Source: Phialocephala subalpina (lineage: Eukaryota; Ascomycota; Leotiomycetes; Helotiales; Mollisiaceae). From it: a DNA stretch of 64,000 bases. The position numbers and the translations under genes are program-made. Shown one piece after another: positions 56,126-64,000 of the stretch (positions are counted from its first letter, which is position 1; each line of letters opens with the position of its first letter). The stretch spans positions 434,786 to 498,785 of the forward strand of contig FJOG01000021.1 of assembly GCA_900073065.1 (NCBI GenBank), given 5' to 3'. The notes under the pieces were generated by a model that was not told where the DNA came from, did not search any database, and saw only the letters and a list, made by a program, of their open reading frames with translations.

Positions 56126-57772
56126 ATGCCTTCAGATACAGAACCAGAGACAGTTACAGCAAAACCACTTCCTGGTGAACAGACTACTACACGCAGTCCT
56201 CCCGACATAAACCCAAACACGCATATACTTGGAGTATGTGGTACGACAAATATCAAGAGTACTGCAGCTCCTGACGAGGACGGCTGGATGGTCACGGATT
56301 TGTTCACATGGAAGGGTATCTTCAAGGGGCTTGGGGCTTCCCAAACATGGATGACCTGCTTCGATCCAGGAGATTTAGTCGACAAGTACGAGAAGGACCA
56401 TCCTCAAGGTCCATATGTCCTAGGAGATCCATACGAAGACGGTCGCGCGGTCGTCCTGAGTAGTAAACAGCTCAACTCTGCACGGCAGAACCTCCTGATC
56501 GGCCCTGACACCGGCGAGACTGATTTCAGAGATAGATTTCTCCAGATATTCCGACAGATATGCATCAAAGCTGCAGAGACCGATGGGTCTGTACTTCTCT
56601 TGATAGTCGCGCACGGAGATCTAGAGGTCAGCGACGGCGGCTTGAATCTAGGCCTTATTCCACAATATCTGCCTAAGAGATACGACCCAAGCTTACTATT
56701 GACTCCCGAAATGCTCAGCAAGGCTCTGTCAGGATTGCCTGAGTTGAAGATAATAACATTTCTCACTTCGTGCTTTTCGGGAAATTGGGTCATCACCCCG
56801 GAGTGGACGCCCCACAGTGATCCTGTCATGGCATCGGCGCACAAAAATGAGATTGCTCGCTCATGGGCATGCTCCACTGAAGGCCGCTTCAGTGGCGGAG
56901 TGTTCACAACATACGTTCTACAAGAGCTTCTCAAGGAAGCAAAAATCATTGAAGAAGGACAGGATTTACCAGAATCAAAGGATAGGACCTGGGTGGCATG
57001 GTATGAACGAGTCAAATCACTTATGGCACAGCTGCGATGCAGAAGTGAGCTCGGTGGATCTCTTCCACAATTCACAAGCACAGGTGGAACCAGTTCGTTT
57101 TGGAGTCGTACTGGGTATCCCATGGGCAGATATCTGGAGAACTGGAACGAATTTCCCAAAATTCCGAAGTCGAAATGGGCAGATCCACACAAAAGTAAAA
57201 GGGTCCGCACGGAAGACGTATCACAAGATGATGTCGATACTTACTGGACTTTCGTCAACGACGCGCATAAAGCCTTCCCATTGTCGACCAATAATAATGA
57301 CAGATCTGGTGGATCTTCTTGGAGTGGTGCCACAGGCCAAAGGTTAAGATCCAAGACCAAGGATCTTGCTCACAGGTACCTCTCGTCTACACCCCCTGAT
57401 GAAACGATTCCCAGCAATAGATGGATTTTCACGACATCAAATCGCTTGCTGGCTGGAAAATACGACCCGGAAGAGCTCACAGACCTAGAGAATGCCCTCT
57501 CGTGGCGTCTCTATACCATGGATGAAGCAGAGAAAATGGTTAAGGTTCTGAAACTTGACCAGAAAATGGTGCCGATCGCAAAGTGGGATTTTGCAGAATG
57601 GTCTGGACGGGAACTCGAAGGCAGAGGGCAGGAGTCAAAGAGAACTGTGTTCAACAAGAACTTGAGCATCGTTCAAGAGTGGCCGTTGGTTACTCAACCT
57701 CCAGGAGTAAACTGTGGACCAGGATGGATGAAGCCTCACCACTACCTAGCTGCGGCATTCTCTGCGAACTAG
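56126..57772 (+). CDS. Clan CD (caspase/legumain-fold-like) cysteine peptidase candidate
   Basis: Single exon, 548 aa from ATG 56126 (MPSDTEPETVT); ATG 56030 would add 32 residues. The central part matches the order of a clan CD peptidase: hydrophobic strand then His-Gly (GSVLLLIVAHGDLEV, His163), then a second hydrophobic strand ending in the nucleophile (LKIITFLTSCFSGNW, Cys216), 53 residues later, close to the His-Cys spacing of metacaspases. Then SWACSTEGRFSGGVFTTYVL resembles the following strand/helix. No RING, zinc-finger or glutamine-rich metacaspase N-terminus is present. The C-terminal 270 residues match nothing I know. No signal peptide. Substrate unknown; it is not a canonical metacaspase because DxCHSG is replaced by TSCFSG. 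Confidence 0.78.
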   Translation: MPSDTEPETVTAKPLPGEQTTTRSPPDINPNTHILGVCGTTNIKSTAAPDEDGWMVTDLFTWKGIFKGLGASQTWMTCFDPGDLVDKYEKDHPQGPYVLGDPYEDGRAVVLSSKQLNSARQNLLIGPDTGETDFRDRFLQIFRQICIKAAETDGSVLLLIVAHGDLEVSDGGLNLGLIPQYLPKRYDPSLLLTPEMLSKALSGLPELKIITFLTSCFSGNWVITPEWTPHSDPVMASAHKNEIARSWACSTEGRFSGGVFTTYVLQELLKEAKIIEEGQDLPESKDRTWVAWYERVKSLMAQLRCRSELGGSLPQFTSTGGTSSFWSRTGYPMGRYLENWNEFPKIPKSKWADPHKSKRVRTEDVSQDDVDTYWTFVNDAHKAFPLSTNNNDRSGGSSWSGATGQRLRSKTKDLAHRYLSSTPPDETIPSNRWIFTTSNRLLAGKYDPEELTDLENALSWRLYTMDEAEKMVKVLKLDQKMVPIAKWDFAEWSGRELEGRGQESKRTVFNKNLSIVQEWPLVTQPPGVNCGPGWMKPHHYLAAAFSAN

Positions 57773-58272
57773 AAAGATCCAGCTTCAGGGTACGCTTACT
57801 ACTTGGGCATCCAAAGGAAAGGAGCACGGACTCTAGCTCGCAGATCCTTGAGAGGTTCAATAGCGTTGAGAGTTCAATGTGAATGGATGAGAATAAACAG
57901 AGTGCAGAAGCGGTCTGGGTCTCCCAGCAAGCCTAGACGCAGCGTCCAAGGCCTCTTCGACTAGCTTGGTCAAAAATGACAAGATATCAAGGATCTGAGA
58001 TGGGAAAATCGTCTTTGTACATAATAGCTTTACTTCGTTGCTTTACCTAATGACATGGTCGTTGACTTCGCCTTAAAAGAGTACTTGAATCTCAAAACGC
58101 GATTGTTTATAAATTCAAAAATTCTGAGGAGATTTGACGGCTCAAATAGTGATAGAATGGAGAAATAAATATGTAATAGAAATTGTAAGGAGTTGGACTT
58201 GGGCATAGAGCAGCAGCAATAAGCTCATCAAGTTATACTATACAAATCTCTTCATCCTCACAGACCAAAAGC
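57773..58272. other. Convergent intergenic spacer
   Basis: 500 bases between the ends of two convergent genes. Nothing coding. The second half is AT-rich, as expected of fungal 3' untranslated regions and polyadenylation signals. Confidence 0.5.
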
Positions 58273-60049
58273 CTACACCCTCCAAATAGCATCACTCATC
58301 TTCACCACCTGCGCCATCGGCCCAACATCATGCACCCTCACAATATCAGCACCACCTTGAACTGCAGCAGCGACCGTCGCAGCTGTCCCCCAGACCCTCT
58401 TCTCCGCCTTCTTAACCCCCGTGAAATGCCCAATAAACCTCTTCCTACTACTCCCCAGCAACCACGGCAAACCCCCGAGGCCCGGCCAGTCCCTCAATAC
58501 CTCCATCCTTCTCAAAATCTCGACATTCTGCTCCATAGTCTTAGCGAAGCCGATGCCAGGATCGAGGATGATTCGCCAGCGACGGATGCCGGCGTCTTCG
58601 GCTGCTGAGATGCGGGAGAGGAGTTCGGTGGCGATTGTGGGGAGTAAGCCGTGGGGAGTGTAGTCTGTGAGGGTATTCATTGTTGAGGGTGTACCGCGCA
58701 TGTGCATTAGACATATTGTTTTCCCGAGACGGGCGACGGTGGGGAGCATCTCGGGATCCATGACACCGGCAGAGACGTCGTTGATGATGTCTGCTCCGGC
58801 TTTGATGGTTGCTTCTGCTACACCTGCTCGATAGGTATCGACGCTGATGAGGGGACACTTTGGACCTTTGAAAACTTGTTTGATGAGTTGGACGAGAGGA
58901 ACAACTCGGGAGATTTCTTCGGCTTCGGTAACTTCTGGGGCTCCAGGGGCGGTGGACTGGCCTCCGATATCGATCATTGTTGCTCCTGCCTCGATTGCGG
59001 TTGCTATCTTTTCAGCCATTTCGTATTCGGGAGCTGGCTTGTGAACAACGGCACGATCTTTGAAATGGAGGCCGCCGTCTGAGAAGGAGTCGGGGGTCAT
59101 GTTGAAGATGGCCATGACTTGGGTTTTGCGGTTGCTTTGTAAGGCTCGGATTGGTGGGAAGTTTTTGGAGAGGGGAGTGAGGGTTGATAGAGGGGTAGTT
59201 GGCGGTGGGAGTGCGTTGAGGTAGTCGATTGCTACTTTCCATGGTGATGCTGGGTCGAGCGTCTTGCCTGGTATCAATCTGAGGATGTTAGCACGTGACA
59301 TGACCCCTGAAAATTGTTCAAACCCACTCTGCCAGAGGTCGGAGAACGAATTCACGTTCAAACATGCCTGGGTGAGGGACTTTGAGACGCTCATGGTCAA
59401 CGACTTCGTCTCCATAGAGAAGAATATCGAGGTCGATGTTCCGGGGGCCCTTGTCGACGATTTTCTTACGGCCAAGAGCATTCTCGATGCTTTGAAGTTC
59501 ATTGAGAAGAGCAATGGGATCGAGATCAGTTTCGACCTGCCAGATGTTAGATGCCATTCATTATGATGACATAATTGAAGCTGAAGCCTCAATTCAAGGG
59601 AAGAAGCTCATGCCACCATTCCCTTCCGATGGAAGTTGACTTACCTCACAAACTCCGTTGACAAAGCTATCCTGATCGGTGACATACATTGGCTCCGTCT
59701 CCCATAATGAACTGGTCCGATTTAATTTAATGCCTCTCTTCGACATCTCATTGCAAGCCTTCTCGATCCAGTCTATCCGGTCTCCAAGATTGCTCCCGAG
59801 AGCGATGTACGCTGTTTGTTTCTTGGCTTCATCCTTCCTTGGCGTAGAAATGATCGGTGACTGGTTGCCGGAGATAGTAGATGGATTAAGAGAATGAGGA
59901 GTCCATTGTCCTACACTCGATGTCGATTCGTGTCTCCTCAAGAACAGAGGAGTCGAAATTTTTCTGGCCGCCAACGGACGAACTGAGATGGCATTTTTGC
60001 GAGGAAAGGGGGCGCCCAATGCACTACCTCGTATGCGGAATGCTCTCAT
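58273..60049 (-). CDS. FOL1-like: Bifunctional HPPK-dihydropteroate synthase (folate synthesis)
   Basis: Catalyses two steps of folate synthesis: pyrophosphorylation of hydroxymethyl-dihydropterin and its condensation with p-aminobenzoate. Three exons: 60049-59645, 59536-59328 and 59278-58273, giving 539 aa. The N-terminal 40 residues are Arg/Ser-rich without acids (MRAFRIRGSALGAPFPRKNA), typical of a mitochondrial presequence. HPPK marks: YIALGSNLGDR, GPRNIDLDILLYGD, PHPGMFEREFVLRPLAE. DHPS marks: MAIFNMTPDSFSDGG, IDIGGQSTAPGA, IINDVSAG, CLMHMRGTP, ILDPGIGFAKT, LLGSSRKRFIG. The N-terminal dihydroneopterin aldolase part of yeast FOL1 is absent. Intron 2 uses GTGGGT and joins RPLAE to LIPGKTLDP. 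Confidence 0.95.
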
Positions 60050-60611
60050 CGATGTCGATATAATCCTTTAAAGGTCATGCTACGCATTGATACTAATCTG
60101 AGGTGAGATGTTGACATTTTCTGGAGTTGATACTGAAGCACGTGCCAATGCATAAAGTTATGATTTAAGATACGCTAACCTAAAGCGGGAGCTCATATCT
60201 CAATCTTGTGCAACACAATAGCAGCCTCCACGACTGCATTCAACTACATTCGTTTTCTTCCCATTAACGACATATATACATATCTTCCTATCCAATTCTG
60301 TGTCCCATCCAGTTTGTCCCTCCCTATCCCAAGTTTGTCTTAGTCAGACGCCTCCATCACCTGATCAGAAATCAAAACAAGCCGAGGCATTTCTATTCCC
60401 GAATCTGGGGAACAGGACTACCGCTCGTCTCCACATCCGAGGCGGTGTTGTTCTCCTCCATCTTCTCTCCTCATAAATCCCCTCTCCATCTTCCTCTCCC
60501 AACCTCACTCTCTCTACACCGTTTGCACAGATCAAACGTCCCTGATTCTGCTGACCATTGATTGTACTCTGCCATCCCATCTCTCCCTTCGCAAACAACA
60601 CAAACAACACA
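60050..60611. promoter_or_regulatory. Divergent promoter region folate enzyme / nitronate monooxygenase
   Basis: 562 bases between divergent starts. The right half is strongly pyrimidine-rich (CTCTCC, TCCCT tracts), typical of promoters of well-expressed fungal genes. No specific factor site claimed. Confidence 0.4.
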
Positions 60612-61849
60612 ATGGCGTCTCCTCGTAAGTATCACATGCTAGAGCCATCAGCGCATTGCAAACTAACCACAACAACAGAGCAACTCCGTACGACGGTCAC
60701 CGACCTCCTCAAGATCCCGCACCCCGTCCTCCTCGCTGGAATGAACGTCGCAGCTGGCCCCAAGCTCGCAGCAGCAGTAACCAATGCAGGTGGTCTCGGT
60801 GTCATCGGAGGAGTTGGTTACACACCAGACATGCTCCGCGAGCAGATCGCAGAGTTAAAGTCCTTCCTCACGGACAAGAACGCACCATTTGGCGTTGATC
60901 TCCTGCTCCCACAAGTCGGTGGCAGCGCACGGAAAACGAAGTAAGCAATCACATGCCGAGGCCCTCTTTGTTTGATTACAATCTAGCTGACACCAGTTTG
61001 CGAACAGCTACGACTACACCAAAGGCAAGCTCAACGAATTGGTCGACATCATCATCGATTCTGGAGCTAAGCTCTTCGTTTCCGCCGTCGGTGTCCCTCC
61101 TCAACATGTCGTCGATCGACTCCACAAGGCGGGAATTCTATACATGAACATGATCGGACACCCAAAGCACGTTAAGAAGTGCCTCGATCTCGGTGTTGAT
61201 ATTATCTGCGCACAAGGCGGTGAGGGTGGAGGACACACTGGTGATGTTCCCACGACTGTTTTGATCCCAGCTGTTGTGGATCTCGTCAAGGGAAAGACTA
61301 GCCCAATGACTGGCAAGCCTGTCCAGGTTGTCGCTGCTGGTGGTATCTACAATGGCCAGACTGTTGCTGCTGCTCTTATGCTCGGTGCCAGCGCTGTCTG
61401 GGTTGGTACCAGATTCATCTTGACTGATGAGGCTGGTGCACCAAAGGCTCACCAGGAGGCTGTTAGAACTGCTGGCCACGATGACAACGTCCGCACAATT
61501 ATCTTCACTGGTAGACCACTCAGAGTGCGAAACAACGCATACATCTCAAACTGGGAAGAGAACAGGGCTGCGGAGATCAAGGAGCTCACAAGCAAGGGTA
61601 TTATCCCAGTGGAGCACGACTTTGAGACTTTGGGCGATGAGATTGATGATGATGTACGTGTTTCCTCCTTCTCAAGAGTTTCAATCACTTACATACTTTC
61701 AGACAATGGATAACGCACGACCATTCTTGATGGGCAAGGCGGCCGCAGTCGTAAACGAGAAGAAGAGCGCCAAGGCCGTTGTTGATGAGCTGGTCAGTGA
61801 TGCGGTTGCATGGATTCACAAGGGAGAGAAAATGACTGCGAAGTTGTAA
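60612..61849 (+). CDS. Nitronate monooxygenase (2-nitropropane dioxygenase family)
   Basis: FMN-dependent TIM-barrel enzyme oxidising propionate-3-nitronate or alkyl nitronates. Four exons: 60612-60624, 60679-60940, 61008-61653 and 61703-61849, giving 355 aa. The first exon is only 13 bases (MASP plus one base). Marks: HPVLLAGMNVAAGPKLAAAV, NAGGLGVIGGVGYTPDML, IICAQGGEGGGHTGD with the conserved His, VQVVAAGGIYNGQTVAAAL, GASAVWVGTRFILTDEA. All introns have GT/AG ends and sizes of 49-67 nt. Codon use leans to C/G-ending codons, suggesting good expression. Confidence 0.93.
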
Positions 61850-62883
61850 AAGCTTCTGAAGTTGGCTTGGGGACGGCACTCGGCCATGATGCTTTATGAG
61901 ATTTGGAAAACTGTATGAATTAGATTATTGCATTGCATTGCCATCCAGCTTCGTTGGAATCTAAGCCTCCTTCTTTCCTTGCCTCCCATGTATCCCGACG
62001 TACGTACTGACCTTTTCTCTGGAGCTAGCCAAAACCGAACTAGAAACGCTGCACCTTCTATGATCGGTATTGATCGCTGAGTTAGTCCCTCTGTCTACCT
62101 TGTTTCCAATCAGCATGGTTCGGGCGTCAAGATCGTGAGTACGACTAAGATTTCTCGCACGCGACTGCTCTAAGATTGCATCATTACCTAAGAATCTCAA
62201 CATAACTTGGAAAAGCTCGGCTGCCAGAGACTTCTGGGGCCCACTTGGAGGTATTCTGCTGATTCTTCATACTGACCAACTACGATAGCCATGGTTATGC
62301 TCACTTCCACGCCTCAACGGATTCTGTTAGATGTTTCAACTCGACGCGCCGCCGTTGAAGACCTCCAACAGCCGTTGGAGATGTTCTAAGCGAAGCCTTG
62401 TGACTGGTACCTTCCTTGTCTGAGAGAGGGAAACGTTGAAGAAAGGCTCACCAAGACTCTACCAAACCTCACTGGTACATCATTGAATCCTCATTTCAGT
62501 CGGATTGTTGGCAATATTTTTAGCAGAGCTTTGCAATTGGAAGTAAGTGATGGCGAAGTGCAAAAGGAAGAGCAAGATACAAAGTCTCAGTGGCCAGTAC
62601 TGCACCCTGAAGTGGCACATCACTGTCACTGCAAGCAAGCCCGCAGAAGAACCAGTTACTGCTTTACCGTAAGAGCGAAAGAATATGGAACAGTCTGTCA
62701 TACAAACAGTATAAATATCCCAGGATTTTCCTCTTCAAAGTGAACTTCTTCAGTAGAACACCAAACCTCTTCTTCAGTCTGATCAATCCAGTACAGTACT
62801 AGCTCTCACCAATCTTCATCGATATTCATCGACATCCATTGGCCTTTGTCAAATTTCACCAACTTCCATCAATCTTTGTCACT
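61850..62883. other. Intergenic, no gene supported
   Basis: 1 kb with short frames only (such as minus 62480-62701, with one hydrophobic stretch). The last 100 bases include a short degenerate repeat (CATCGATATTCATCGACATC; TTTCACCAACTTCCATCAAT) just before the lost start of the G1 peptidase. Confidence 0.4.
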
Positions 62884-63600
62884 ATAAAGCTCGCCGCCTT
62901 CCTCAGCCCGGCTTTCTTTGCAGCTAGCATCCTTGCAGCTCCCCATCCCGAATATGGAGTAGAGACTCTAGCACGCCGAGCATCACTCAATTTCGGTAGT
63001 CGAACTGAGCTCTCAGGGAATACCACTGCTACAATTGAGGCCAGAGCCAATCCTACCGTGGAGAGCAATAATTGGGCAGGTGGAGCAATCATTTCTCCTC
63101 CCAACAAAGACAGTATCGAAGTTGTAGTTGGCCGTAAGTTTCGTCGGAGGCTAATTATTCCCTCCTTTTCCAGCTTAAGCGAGGCAATTAAAACCCGACC
63201 TCTTCGTTCAATATTATCTATGGCTACTGAACAAAGTAAAACTAACTCTGAGATCTTCTGCAGCATTCGAGGTTCCAGCTGCTGGGGTTGCAGGAACCTC
63301 CGTTGGAATATGGGTCGGCATCGATGGCATTGCCCCTAACTTACCCTTAATTCAAGGTGGCATTTTTGTGGACGTGGATAAGTATGGCTCAGTGGATTAC
63401 AGCTCCTGGTCTGAGTGGTTCCCTGACCTCCCTGTATTTTACGACCAGACTGTTCCTATCAATGGAGGCGATAGTCAGTACTCCGCTCTCTTGTCCCAAC
63501 TCTCTTTTTGGATTGAAGATTACTAATGCCTTATACCTGACGGCATTATTAATTACGATCACTGTCTCAAATGGTGGAACCAAAGCAACTCTGAATCTTT
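62884..63600 (+). pseudogene. Decayed G1 (eqolisin) glutamic peptidase
   Basis: The frame has no ATG. Where a start is expected it reads ATA (62884-62886) followed by KLAAFLSPAFFAASILAAP, a perfect signal peptide. Exon 1 ends 63133 (SNNWAGGAIISPP); a 130-nt intron runs to 63263. Exon 2 carries GTSVGIWVGIDG, LIQGGI with the catalytic Gln (codon 63353-63355), and WSEWFPDLPVFYDQTVPING. After GGD a GTCAGT donor follows, but the expected acceptor before LITITVSNGGTKATLNLSS ends in AA rather than AG, and the frame shifts right after. The C-terminal part with the catalytic Glu is not found. Family identity is firm; that it is non-functional is inference from these losses. Confidence 0.72.
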
Positions 63601-63897
63601 CCTCCATCCTTCTGATTGTCTGCTCGAGGTTCATGATCTGAGCCTGACTGTGCCGCGACGCCACCAGCATTGTCGCTCTCATCTTCAGGTTTGGATGTCT
63701 TGTTCTTATCCCTCTCCTTTCGCCTGGCGTCGAGTCCTGCCTTAAATGCCAGTGAAGCAGGTGTACGACCATCAGGATATGGATCTCCTGGTGGTATCGT
63801 AGTTCTCTAGGATCGGGAGATGTCGAGTCATTGACTGGCTGGACGGCTCGACGGAGTCTTCTGGTACGTTGAGTGTGTCAGACGAAGAAGAAGCCAT
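63567..63897 (-). CDS. Uncertain small gene, 89 aa
   Basis: Two possible exons, 63897-63868 and 63806-63567, over a 61-nt GT/AG intron: MASSSSDTLN joined to RTTIPPGDPYPDGRTPASLA. The protein is hydrophilic and Lys/Asp/Gly-rich with no recognised family. Its 3' end overlaps the G1 remnant on the opposite strand. The splice is my guess. Confidence 0.28.
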
Positions 63898-64000
63898 GAT
63901 TAATGATAGATAGTCTTCAATTGTAGCTGTCGGATTGCTATAGCCTATAGCACTGTGTGAGACTATCGCAGAGTTGTCTTGGGATAGTGTATGCAGACCA

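Noticed and set aside
1..64000. CRISPR arrays, bacterial operons, prophage
   Set aside because: Introns and gene families are fungal; no regularly spaced repeats with unique spacers were seen.

Overview
The window is 64 kb of a filamentous ascomycete (Pezizomycotina) genome. The evidence is short introns of about 47-130 nt with GT/AG borders and CTRAC-like branch sites, together with fungal families: GNA1, ALG10, a VIB-1/XprG-type NDT80 factor, an HPPK-DHPS folate enzyme, SUR7/PalI, a G1 glutamic peptidase and a DUF6604-like protein. Leotiomycetes is my guess at class; the sequence does not prove it. Splice sites below were read by eye from frame continuity and protein family. Exon borders are mostly firm where the family is known.

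Layout. 0-16.8 kb is an ordinary gene-dense block: Gfo/Idh/MocA oxidoreductase (cut by the left edge), GNA1 divergent from an MFS sugar transporter, an HMG-box protein, an SDR, an unrecognised 235-aa protein, a GRE2-like reductase, ALG10, and a secreted aspartic peptidase with altered active-site motifs. 17.1-19.8 kb is a decayed DUF6604-like gene. 20.9-23.0 kb holds an intact Cys-rich protein of an unrecognised family and a small membrane protein. 26.5-28.9 kb is the NDT80-type regulator, with 10.4 kb lacking recognisable genes upstream of it (28.9-39.3 kb). 39.3-44.4 kb has an LRR-like protein, a cytochrome P450 and a small hypothetical. 44.7-52.2 kb is the most unusual stretch. A 15-bp minisatellite runs into an assembly gap. 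Next to it lie four decayed, same-strand relatives of the Cys-rich gene at 20.9 kb. One of them carries a 667-bp AT-rich element with about 75-bp terminal inverted repeats and TA target sites. 52.7-64 kb returns to active genes (SUR7-like, a caspase-fold-like clan CD protein, folate synthesis, nitronate monooxygenase) and ends in a G1 peptidase gene that has lost its start codon.

The housekeeping genes serve unrelated processes: UDP-GlcNAc supply, N-glycan assembly, folate and nitronate detoxification. There is no convincing biosynthetic cluster. The best candidate for something undescribed is the Cys-rich family (one intact member, four remnants) with its conserved two-intron structure, visible decay and transposon insertion.
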